Shown one piece after another: positions 1 to 6,193 of a stretch of 6,197 bases of DNA. Position numbers and translations under genes: made by a program. Below the pieces are notes generated by a model. The model was not told where the DNA came from. It made no database searches and saw only the letters and a program-made list of their open reading frames with translations. Position 1 is the first letter of the stretch; each line of letters opens with the position of its first letter. The stretch lies in NCBI GenBank assembly GCA_009779045.1, contig WREZ01000075.1, positions 1 through 6,197 on the forward strand, in the 5' to 3' direction. This DNA comes from Candidatus Bathycorpusculum sp. Lineage in GTDB: Archaea > Thermoproteota > Bathyarchaeia > Bathyarchaeales > Bathycorpusculaceae.

Positions 1-51
1 ACAAATCCCTGATGCAAATTTTTCTCTACAATCTTCAAAGCTAAATGTCAT
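1..51 (-). CDS. Possible N-terminus of a gene leaving the window (partial)
   Basis: On the minus strand an ATG at 51-49 opens a frame that stays open for 17 codons to the window edge, reading MTFSFEDCREKFASGIC. I do not recognise it. A frame this short stays open by chance nearly half the time, so the evidence is weak. Nothing resembling a strong ribosome binding site precedes the ATG. A TATA-like TGTATAAG lies too close to it (about 7 nt) to act as its TATA box, although a weaker TTATGTAA around 73-83 is at leaderless distance. If real, it is divergent from the small frame at 99-179. Confidence 0.22.
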   Translation of the reverse strand, partial: MTFSFEDCREKFASGIC

Positions 52-98
52 CTCTTATACAGACTAAACACTAATTACATAAGAGGTAAAAATACAAT

Positions 99-179
99 AT
101 GGCACAAAAAGAACAAAAACAACATTTAACACAAACTCTACCGCAGCAGGTACCTGCTATGTTCGGCATAAATCCTTGA
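99..179 (+). CDS. Possible 26-residue small protein, unknown function
   Basis: An ATG at 99 opens a 26-codon frame ending in TGA at 177-179. The peptide begins MAQKEQKQHLTQT and ends VPAMFGINP: a polar, Gln/Lys-rich first half and a more hydrophobic Pro-containing tail. Its support is context. GAGGT at 83-87 (in GAGGTAA) matches the archaeal anti-Shine-Dalgarno core, with an 11-nt gap to the ATG that is slightly long. A TATA-like CTTATACA lies around 54-61. No membrane segment, metal-binding cysteines or known domain is visible. It could be a real small protein, a leader peptide or chance. Conservation with synonymous substitutions in relatives would decide. Confidence 0.3.
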   Translation: MAQKEQKQHLTQTLPQQVPAMFGINP

Positions 180-251
180 CCTTTACATTTTCACAGTTTA
201 ATTAACAAACATGGAGCATTATTTTTATAGGTTTTAGCAGAAAATATGTTT
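180..251. other. Intergenic AT-rich stretch, nothing recognised
   Basis: Between the small frame at 99-179 and the hppA terminator I see no tRNA-like fold, no repeat and no open frame worth reporting. Short T-runs (around 187-192 and 221-226) could end a plus-strand transcript from the small frame, but nothing else supports that. Confidence 0.3.
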
Positions 252-292
252 TAAAAATAAGAAAGAGTTAGCCCAAAAAGGGTGTTTTTGGG
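252..292 (-). terminator. Stem-loop plus U-tract terminator of hppA
   Basis: Just past the hppA stop is a perfect 8-bp inverted repeat, CCCAAAAA at 272-279 and TTTTTGGG at 285-292, around a 5-nt loop. Read on the minus strand it is followed, about 5-20 nt further on, by a T-rich run ending in TTATTTTTA (252-266). This fits transcription termination of hppA 13 nt after its stop codon. Archaeal termination depends mainly on the U-tract, so the hairpin may instead stabilise the mRNA 3' end. No comparable T-run directly follows the stem on the plus strand. Confidence 0.6.
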
Positions 293-304
293 TTTATTTG
301 TAGG

Positions 305-2491
305 TTAGATTAAGCCGAGCAGGTTGAGGAATAGTGGGATGAACACTATGGATAGGGTGCTTAGTAGTTTTATAAGTACGTGTAGGCTTGGTCCTGCTGT
401 GTCTTTTAGTGGGTCACCGACTGTGTCGCCGACTACTGCTGCTTGGTGTGCGGGACTGTTTTTGCCGCCGAGGTTGCCTGCTTCGATGTGTTTCTTTGCG
501 TTGTCCCATGCTCCTCCGCCTGTGTTCATAAATAGGGCTAAGGGGACAGCTGTTAGGGTGCATCCTATGACAAGTGCGCCAACGGCAACTGGACCCATAA
601 GGACACCTATGATTATAGGTACAATTACAACGATTACTCCTGGAACGACCATGCCTGAGAGTGCGGCTTTAGTGCTTATATCAACAGCTTTATCGTATTC
701 AGGTTTTGCTGTGCCCTCAAGAATTCCTGGGATTTCTTTGAATTGGCGTCTTACTTCAGCAACCATTTTTGTTGCTGCTTTGCCAACTGCGTCAATTGCT
801 TGAGCTGAGAACAGGAAGGGTAACATTGCGCCTATGAAACCTGCGATAAGCACTACAGGATTTGAAATATCAATAACAATTGCTTCACCTGTTTGTATGT
901 ACACCTCTTCAATGTATGTATGGAACAGTAAGAGGGCTGCAAGTAACGCTGAGCCAAGTGCAAAGCCTTTGGTTAATGCTTTTGTTGTGTTACCTACGGC
1001 GTCAAGAGCTTCCATAGTTTCTGCAGAGCCACGATCACCGGCCATTTCTGCAATACCTGCAGCGTTATCAGCAATAGGTCCAAAACCGTCAAGAGCTAAA
1101 ACTATACCCATTACAGCAAGCATACCCATAGTTGCCAAAGTTGTACCATAAATTCCACCTTCAAACGGTTTAATACCATTTAGCATAGCATACTGTTGAC
1201 CAAACACAAATGACATAATCAAAGCTATAACAAGAGTAATTATGGGCAATGCTGTGGTTTCTAAACCTACAGCAATTCCAGTTATGATATTTGTTGCGCC
1301 ACCGGTTTGACTTGCTTGAGCAATTTTCTTAACAGGAGTTCTATCACGACCAGTGTAATAGTCAGTAATGTAGTCAATAAAGACACTTGCAACTAAACCA
1401 GCCATTAAGCTACCAAAGATATAGTACCAACCCACACGGAAGAACAGAAGAGATACAATAAAGAACATTATACCACATACAATAGTTGTTACTGTTACAC
1501 CTTTACGAAGAGCTTTCATTGGATTCTTCATTTCCGAAGGCTTTAGTTTTACAAAGGGCATACCAATTAGAGTTGCAAAGATACCTAAAGCACGGATGAT
1601 TAAGGGGAAAATTAGAAACAACAAATTCCCAGTTGCATAACTAAGAATACCACCAATAACCATACCACCAATGTTTTCACCAACAGCAGATTCAAAAAGA
1701 TCAGCACCTCTACCCGCAGAGTCACCAACGTTATCACCAACGTTATCAGCTATGCAAGCAGGATTTCTTGGGTCATCTTCAGGTATACCAGCTTCAACTT
1801 TACCAACAATATCTGCACCAATATCAGCAGCTTTAGTAAAGATTCCACCTCCAAGCTGAGCAAATAACGCAATTAAGGAGGCCCCAAAACCCATGCCTAC
1901 AATACCGCTTGCAGCACTTCTACCCATGTTAGCAGCATCTGTAGGTGTAAGAGTTTGGTTAAAAATTGCACCATATCCACCGTACAGTAAAAACAAGACG
2001 GTTACACCTAAAAGTGAGAGCCCTACAACAGCAAAACCCATTGTTGCTCCACCATAAAACGCTGTTTTTAAAGCTTTATCAGCACTTACTTTTGCTGCAG
2101 CCACTGAACGGACATTAGCTTTTGTAGCGTTGTCCATAGCTATGTAGCCTGCTGCTAATGATGCAACTGCACCAATTAGGAAAGCCATAGCTGTTCCCAG
2201 ACCATAGCTGATTCCGCCTGAGATACTAAAAAATATTGCAATCAGTGCAAAGACTATAACTGTTATAATTGAGATTGTTGTGTATTGTCTTTTTAGGAAA
2301 GCATAAGCACCTACACGGATGGCGTGTGCTACTTCTTGGGCTTTTTTGGATCCTGGATCCATTTTGCCAATTTTTCGCATTAGTAATAAGGATGTGAGTA
2401 TAGCTATAATGCCTGCAATGGGTGCAAGCAAAAATGCAAGTTGAGTTAATTGCATGTTAGTTAGGGATAATATTTGTAATGGTACGCTCAT
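305..2491 (-). CDS. hppA: Membrane-bound ion-pumping pyrophosphatase, K+-independent type
   Basis: This 728-residue integral membrane protein, full length for the family (about 660-800), couples hydrolysis of pyrophosphate to phosphate with cation export. Most of the sequence is long hydrophobic segments, as expected for about 16 helices. Substrate-site motifs are intact: D223-x7-K231-x-E233, E238-D239-D240, the DNVGDNVGD stretch at 249-257, DGFGPIADN at 468-476, and D663-N664 followed by GDTVGDPLKDTAGP (688-701). The GNTT motif at 500-503 continues with Lys504 and Thr507, the pair that marks K+-independent enzymes; K+-dependent ones have Ala and Gly/Ala. K+-independent members studied so far mostly pump H+, so H+ is the likely ion. 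Gate residues D264, E267 and K708 are present, while the usual gate Arg is Gln212. Met1 at 2491 is kept because a TATA box sits 41 nt upstream; Met13 is an alternative. It is a single-gene unit, divergent from proBA. Confidence 0.96.
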   Translation of the reverse strand: MSVPLQILSLTNMQLTQLAFLLAPIAGIIAILTSLLLMRKIGKMDPGSKKAQEVAHAIRVGAYAFLKRQYTTISIITVIVFALIAIFFSISGGISYGLGTAMAFLIGAVASLAAGYIAMDNATKANVRSVAAAKVSADKALKTAFYGGATMGFAVVGLSLLGVTVLFLLYGGYGAIFNQTLTPTDAANMGRSAASGIVGMGFGASLIALFAQLGGGIFTKAADIGADIVGKVEAGIPEDDPRNPACIADNVGDNVGDSAGRGADLFESAVGENIGGMVIGGILSYATGNLLFLIFPLIIRALGIFATLIGMPFVKLKPSEMKNPMKALRKGVTVTTIVCGIMFFIVSLLFFRVGWYYIFGSLMAGLVASVFIDYITDYYTGRDRTPVKKIAQASQTGGATNIITGIAVGLETTALPIITLVIALIMSFVFGQQYAMLNGIKPFEGGIYGTTLATMGMLAVMGIVLALDGFGPIADNAAGIAEMAGDRGSAETMEALDAVGNTTKALTKGFALGSALLAALLLFHTYIEEVYIQTGEAIVIDISNPVVLIAGFIGAMLPFLFSAQAIDAVGKAATKMVAEVRRQFKEIPGILEGTAKPEYDKAVDISTKAALSGMVVPGVIVVIVPIIIGVLMGPVAVGALVIGCTLTAVPLALFMNTGGGAWDNAKKHIEAGNLGGKNSPAHQAAVVGDTVGDPLKDTAGPSLHVLIKLLSTLSIVFIPLFLNLLGLI

Positions 2492-2526
2492 ATGAATTAG
2501 CCAAGTCTCATCCCGATGTTTTGAAG

Positions 2527-2543
2527 GTTTATATATTTTTCTT
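2527..2543 (-). promoter_or_regulatory. Archaeal-type TATA box and BRE for hppA
   Basis: Read on the minus strand the element is AAGAAAAATATATAAACC: a purine-rich BRE-like stretch followed by an ATATATAAA TATA box. Its centre is about 41 nt from the hppA ATG. With initiation roughly 25 nt downstream, the 5' leader would be only about 15-17 nt and contains no clear ribosome binding site. Confidence 0.6.
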
Positions 2544-2552
2544 AATAAATGG

Positions 2553-2562
2553 TGTATAAAAG
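2553..2562 (+). promoter_or_regulatory. Candidate TATA box for proBA
   Basis: TGTATAAAAG is a TATA-like box on the plus strand about 15 bp from the hppA TATA box and pointing the other way. Initiation near 2583-2587 would give proB a leader of roughly 95 nt. A second candidate, TTTTAAGTA at 2634-2642, would instead give a leader of about 17 nt that still contains the proB ribosome binding site. The sequence alone does not decide between them. No riboswitch-like fold or clear attenuator is visible in the leader. Confidence 0.35.
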
Positions 2563-2672
2563 CTAAGGTTTATTGTTTAAATGCATGAATTTTAGTAATG
2601 TCATCATTATTTGTGGGTTGTGTTTTAGTGTAGTTTTAAGTAAGACAGGGTCTCCTATAGTTTAGTAAAGTT

Positions 2673-2677
2673 GGTGA
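2673..2677 (+). promoter_or_regulatory. Ribosome binding site of proB
   Basis: GGTGA ends 4 nt before the ATG at 2682 and matches the archaeal anti-Shine-Dalgarno sequence. It fixes the start codon of proB. Confidence 0.65.
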
Positions 2678-2681
2678 GGAT

Positions 2682-3821
2682 ATGCCTTCGAGATTGGTAG
2701 TTGTTAAAGTTGGTACAAGTGGTATAACTACAGATAATGGTGAGTTAGATGAGCGGGAAATGCAGAGTCTTGCTGGTCAGATAGCGCAAGCGTTGAAGGG
2801 TGGGGATAGGGTTGTGTTGGTAACTTCTGGTGCTGTTGCGGCGGGTGTTGCAGAGTTGGGTATTGCTCTTAAGGCTAATGATGTTGTTTTTCAGCAAGTT
2901 GCTGCTGCTACGGGTCAGAGTGTGTTGATGGCTAAATATAGAAAGTTTTTTGCAGGTCATGGGTTGAAGGTTGCGCAGGTTTTGCTTACAGCGGAAGATC
3001 TCTCAAATAGGGAGTCTTATGTGCATATTTGTGATGTGTTATCTTTGTTGCTTAAGAGTGGTGTAGTTCCTATTATTAATGAGAATGATGTTACTAGTGT
3101 TGCGGAGCTTAGGTGTGTTGAGGGGTATAAGGTGAATTTTAGTGATAATGATATACTCTCTGTGTTGGTTGCGGGTGCGATTGGGGCGGATTTGGTTATT
3201 ATACTTTCAGATGTTGAGGGTTTGTATACGTCTGATCCTTCTGAGCCTGGTGCGGAGCTTATAAGGTCTGTGGATGTTATTTCAGAGGAGTTGAAGAGTT
3301 CGCTTAAGGGTAAAAGTAAACGTGGTAGGGGGGGTATTCAGAGTAAGATTAAGGCGGCTGAGATTGCTACTAATTGTGGTATTCCTGTTGTGATTTCAAA
3401 TAGTAGAAGAGAAAATGTGATATTAGATATTTTAGCAGGTAGGGAGGTGGGTACTTTTTTTAGGTCTCAGGGGCGTATGTCGGCTATGAAGCGGTGGATT
3501 GCGTATGGTGCGGCTGTTAAGGGTTCAATTCAAGTTAATGAGGGGGCAAAGGGGGCGATTTTGCAGGGGTCTAGTTTGCTTGCGGTTGGTGTAGTAGGGG
3601 TTATTGGTGTTTTTGACGTGGGAGATGTTGTAAGTCTTGAGGATGAAAAATTTAAAGAGTTTGCTAGGGGTAATCCGAATTTTAATAGTAGTCAGCTTAA
3701 TCAGATAAAGGGATTGCAAAATGTTAAGGTTTTGGAGCTGTTGGGGGCCGATAAACCTAAAGAGGTAATTGAGCATAGAAATATTCATCTTGTAGTAGCA
3801 GAGAGGGAGAATGAAGAGTAA
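2682..3821 (+). CDS. proB: Glutamate 5-kinase with C-terminal PUA domain
   Basis: First enzyme of proline synthesis from glutamate: it phosphorylates the gamma-carboxylate with ATP to give gamma-glutamyl phosphate, in the cytoplasm. The 379-residue protein has an amino-acid-kinase domain (about 1-255) and a PUA domain (about 270-350), like the 367-residue E. coli enzyme. Visible motifs are VKVGTS (8-13, with ATP-site Lys9), VTSGAV (47-52), the glutamate-binding NENDVTS (133-139), FSDND (153-157), LSDVEGLYTSDP (175-186) and GRGGIQSK (215-222). The last replaces the common GGM-x-TK but keeps the lysine, Lys222. The C-terminal tail of about 30 residues also resembles bacterial ProB, so the PUA region is complete. 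The start follows GGTGA. It overlaps proA by one base. Proline feedback inhibition is common in the family but cannot be read from this sequence. The gene is markedly G- and T-rich. Confidence 0.96.
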   Translation: MPSRLVVVKVGTSGITTDNGELDEREMQSLAGQIAQALKGGDRVVLVTSGAVAAGVAELGIALKANDVVFQQVAAATGQSVLMAKYRKFFAGHGLKVAQVLLTAEDLSNRESYVHICDVLSLLLKSGVVPIINENDVTSVAELRCVEGYKVNFSDNDILSVLVAGAIGADLVIILSDVEGLYTSDPSEPGAELIRSVDVISEELKSSLKGKSKRGRGGIQSKIKAAEIATNCGIPVVISNSRRENVILDILAGREVGTFFRSQGRMSAMKRWIAYGAAVKGSIQVNEGAKGAILQGSSLLAVGVVGVIGVFDVGDVVSLEDEKFKEFARGNPNFNSSQLNQIKGLQNVKVLELLGADKPKEVIEHRNIHLVVAERENEE

Positions 3822-5080
3822 TGTCGTCTATGATTGTAGAGATTTGTAAAAGAGCTAAAGTGGCGTCTGTAAAGATGGCAAAGTTGTCATCTGAACAAAA
3901 AAATGCAGCGTTATATCAAATGGCAAATGCTTTAGAGGCTAACGTGGAAAAGATTCTTGCTGCTAATCTTTTAGATGTTGAGGCGGCAAAAGTTAAGAAT
4001 TTAAAAGCATCTCTTCTTGACAGGTTATCCTTAGATCAGAAGAAAATTCAAAATATGGCAAAGGAGCTAAGAGAAGTTGGCGCCTTAACAGATCCCATAG
4101 GCACTATATTGTCTAGTTGGACTAGGCCTAACGGTTTAATTATAAGTCAAATTCGTGTTCCCTTAGGTGTTATAGGGGTAATTTATGAGTCAAGGCCTAA
4201 TGTTACCTCAGACGCTGCAGGTCTTTGTATAAAGGCAGGTAACGCAGTTGTTTTACGTGGAGGCACAGATGCCTTACAGTCAAATCTAGTTATAGGAAAA
4301 ATTTTACAAGACGCTCTATCAAACACAGATGTTCCCACAGACGCCATTCAAGTTGTTAGCTCTCCCGAACGAAAAGTTGCGGAAGAATTAATGCGCATGC
4401 GAGAATACATAGATGTTTTAATCCCAAGAGGCGGCGCTGATTTAATTAAAACAGTCATAGAGAAAGCTAAAATTCCAGTTATAGAAACCGGCACAGGCAA
4501 CTGCCACATATACATAGACGAAGACGCAGACCTAGAAACGGCAACACAGATAATAATTAACGCTAAAGTACAACGCCCCGGAGTCTGCAACGCCGCAGAA
4601 AAAATATTAATCCACCAAAACATAGCCAAAACATACATACCTAAAATAGTTACAGAACTACACAAAAACAACGTAGAAATAAGAGGCGACCAAACAGTCT
4701 GCCAAATTATACCAAACAAAGAAGAAGTTAAATTGGCAACAGAAGAAGACTGGTACACCGAATACTTAGATTTAATAATAGGCATAAAAGTTGTTAAAAA
4801 CCTAACAGAAGCCATTACACACATAAACAAATACGGCACAAAACACAGCGAAGCCATAATAACCAAAGACTTCACAAAAGCAACACAATTCCTACAAGAA
4901 ATAGACTCCACAGCAGTCTACTGGAACGCCAGCACACGCTTCACAGACGGCAACCAATTCGGCCTAGGAACAGAAATAGGCATAAGCACCCAAAAACTAC
5001 ACGCCAGAGGACCCATGAGCATACAAAACCTAACAACAACAAAATACACCATACTAGGCAACGGACAAACACGAAAATAA
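3821..5080 (+). CDS. proA: Gamma-glutamyl phosphate reductase (glutamate-5-semialdehyde dehydrogenase)
   Basis: Second proline-pathway enzyme: it reduces gamma-glutamyl phosphate with NADPH to glutamate-5-semialdehyde, which cyclises to pyrroline-5-carboxylate. At 419 residues it is the normal length for ProA (about 410-420) and collinear with it. Landmarks are IRVPLGVIGVIYESRPNVT (111-129), IKAGNAVVLRGG (137-148), IPRGGADLI (201-209), IETGTGNCHIYID (221-233), the catalytic cysteine in QRPGVCNAAEK (Cys256), KHSEAI (341-346), FGLGTEIGIST (380-390) and HARGPMS (394-400). Its ATG shares one base with the proB stop (TAATG), which implies translational coupling and favours Met1 over Met4 nine bases on. 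The kinase product is unstable, so co-production with ProB makes biochemical sense. Codon choice changes within the gene: mixed and T/G-ending at the start, strongly A/C-ending after about 4300. Stop is TAA. proC is not downstream. Confidence 0.96.
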   Translation: MSSMIVEICKRAKVASVKMAKLSSEQKNAALYQMANALEANVEKILAANLLDVEAAKVKNLKASLLDRLSLDQKKIQNMAKELREVGALTDPIGTILSSWTRPNGLIISQIRVPLGVIGVIYESRPNVTSDAAGLCIKAGNAVVLRGGTDALQSNLVIGKILQDALSNTDVPTDAIQVVSSPERKVAEELMRMREYIDVLIPRGGADLIKTVIEKAKIPVIETGTGNCHIYIDEDADLETATQIIINAKVQRPGVCNAAEKILIHQNIAKTYIPKIVTELHKNNVEIRGDQTVCQIIPNKEEVKLATEEDWYTEYLDLIIGIKVVKNLTEAITHINKYGTKHSEAIITKDFTKATQFLQEIDSTAVYWNASTRFTDGNQFGLGTEIGISTQKLHARGPMSIQNLTTTKYTILGNGQTRK

Positions 5081-5217
5081 CACACCTTCCTTAACACAAT
5101 AAAAACTATGAAAAATGGAGAGAAGATAGGTCACTAAGAAAACAGTGAAAAAACCAGTCTATACTGTAGTAAAGGAATAATTAACTACTTTTCGTTACGA
5201 GATGTTTTTGTTTCTTT
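5081..5217. terminator. Convergent 3' junction with U-tracts on both strands
   Basis: proA and the surface-protein gene converge with about 100 bp between their stops. On the minus strand, T-runs correspond to A5-A6 at 5148-5153, 5111-5115 and 5101-5105 and could end the surface-protein transcript. On the plus strand the first strong tract is TTTTTGTTTCTTT at 5205-5217, inside the 3' end of the convergent gene, so proBA transcripts may overlap it. A weak hairpin (TCACT 5131-5135, AGTGA 5144-5148) is not followed by plus-strand Ts. No small gene is apparent here. Confidence 0.3.
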
Positions 5218-6140
5218 GAACACCAAAAGAACAAACCAGCAACAACACCAACAATTACAACGGTAATTACAATAGCTAAAAGATAAAACGCCCTAACACT
5301 ACTATCATCAACAAATACATCATCACCCTCACCACTTATAGCTGTATTACCCCTAACAATATAGCCCTCCGTCACAACGAAACTACCTGCATTATACACC
5401 CCACCACCCCTCGTAGCCATATTGCTACTAATATAACCATCCGACACACTAAAGGTCCCCGCATTATACACCCCACCACCCACACCAATAGAGGTCTCTG
5501 TGTCTACACAAATATTTTCACTAATAACACCTCCATACATCGTAAAAGTACCCACATTATACACCCCACCACCCTCCGTAGCTGTATTGCCATAAATCTT
5601 ACCATCCCGAGCGTTTATTTCCCAATACATATCAAAAGTGCCCTCATTATACACCCCACCACCACGGCCATTGATTGTGTTACCCGAAATCTCTCCACCA
5701 CCAAATAGTTCTAATGTACCACCGTGCTCAACATACACTCCTCTACCACTATCACCATCAGCATGAGTTACAACAATGCCATCCCAAAGTGATAGCATTC
5801 CACCGCTCTTAACAATAATAGTGTCCGCACCATTAGCCCCCACCAAACGACCAATAGACCCCAAATAGATCAACTTACCCTCAGGAATTTCAAGCGGCTT
5901 TTCAATCACCAATTCCTTCCCAATAAAAATCCGATAATATGTGTTATCTGGCGCTGCACTAATAGCATCTCTAAGACCATCCTCACTATAAACATAAACA
6001 TCAACTACCTCCCACCCATTAACCACAGAAATAAATGGAGAAAAAACTAACACCACCATAAATAATAGAGAAACAAATAACAAAACTTTTTTACTAAAAA
6101 AACAACCCAAACCATGTTTAGATTTAACAGACACATCCAT
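5181..6140 (-). CDS. Secreted, membrane-anchored beta-helix-like repeat surface protein
   Basis: A 319-residue protein with a basic N-terminus and a hydrophobic segment (about 19-40) acting as signal peptide or anchor. A domain at about 45-125 (from VYVYSEDGLRDAISAA) resembles the start of pectate-lyase-like right-handed beta-helices. Five repeats follow (about 132-268) of the form GGGVYN-x-GT/SF-x4-G-x-IS-x-N. A C-terminal membrane helix (about 284-306) precedes a short basic tail, CSKKQKHLVTKSS. This predicts an extracellular repeat domain held at the membrane with a cytoplasmic tail. Such GGGVYN/GTF proteins are frequent in gut-associated microbes and are usually called adhesin-like; binding or enzymatic function is unknown here, and no catalytic residues can be assigned. 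I see no LPxTG or PGF sorting signal. It is short for its kind, which often has many more repeats. The start at 6140 gives an intact signal sequence and a TATA-like box at leaderless distance. Confidence 0.8.
   Translation of the reverse strand: MDVSVKSKHGLGCFFSKKVLLFVSLLFMVVLVFSPFISVVNGWEVVDVYVYSEDGLRDAISAAPDNTYYRIFIGKELVIEKPLEIPEGKLIYLGSIGRLVGANGADTIIVKSGGMLSLWDGIVVTHADGDSGRGVYVEHGGTLELFGGGEISGNTINGRGGGVYNEGTFDMYWEINARDGKIYGNTATEGGGVYNVGTFTMYGGVISENICVDTETSIGVGGGVYNAGTFSVSDGYISSNMATRGGGVYNAGSFVVTEGYIVRGNTAISGEGDDVFVDDSSVRAFYLLAIVITVVIVGVVAGLFFWCSKKQKHLVTKSS
5337..5747 (-). repeat. Five in-frame repeats, four sharing an identical 19-mer
   Basis: The repeat block encodes about residues 132-268 of the surface protein. 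Four units share an identical 19-base core (plus strand CATTATACACCCCACCACC) at 5390-5408, 5462-5480, 5555-5573 and 5645-5663, coding GGGVYN plus one base. Spacings are 72, 93 and 90 bases, all multiples of three. The fifth, most N-terminal unit is degenerate (GRGVYVEHGGT). The cores agree even at synonymous positions while the linkers differ. Confidence 0.85.
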
Positions 6141-6163
6141 AGAGACACAACCTAAATTTCAGG

Positions 6164-6193
6164 CATATAGCACTAATTCAATAGTGATATAAT
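6164..6193 (-). promoter_or_regulatory. Candidate promoter of the surface protein with overlapping inverted repeat
   Basis: Two TATA-like elements lie upstream of the ATG at 6140: CTATATG, centred about 27 nt upstream, which would give a leaderless mRNA, and TTATATCA near 6187-6194, which would give a leader of about 24 nt. They sit in the two arms of an inverted repeat, TATAGCACTA (6166-6175) and TAGTGATATA (6182-6191), matching at 9 of 10 positions with a 6-nt spacer. This could be an operator, but AT-rich sequence makes such repeats fairly likely by chance. Confidence 0.35.

Noticed and set aside
324..803. 159-codon open frame on the plus strand opposite the 3' part of hppA
   Set aside because: It lies entirely opposite well-conserved hppA coding sequence. 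Its length follows from the biased codon choice of that block, and the translation resembles no protein I know.
1727..1749. Tandem DNA repeat within hppA
   Set aside because: It encodes the conserved doubled motif DNVGDNVGD of the substrate site, so it reflects protein constraint.
2347..2361. Inverted repeat TGGATCC-T-GGATCCA near the start of hppA
   Set aside because: It is explained by the codons for Met-Asp-Pro-Gly-Ser in frame, and nothing about its location suggests a site.
4348..4911. 187-codon open frame on the minus strand opposite proA
   Set aside because: It is opposite the conserved catalytic half of proA. The A/C-ending codons there suppress stops on the other strand, and it has no supporting start signals.
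5131..5148. Short hairpin TCACT/AGTGA between the convergent genes
   Set aside because: Five base pairs with an eight-base loop is weak, and no plus-strand T-run follows it, so it is not a credible proA terminator.
5390..5663. CRISPR-like spaced repeats
   Set aside because: The repeats are within a coding frame, the spacings are multiples of three, and the translation gives a regular protein repeat.
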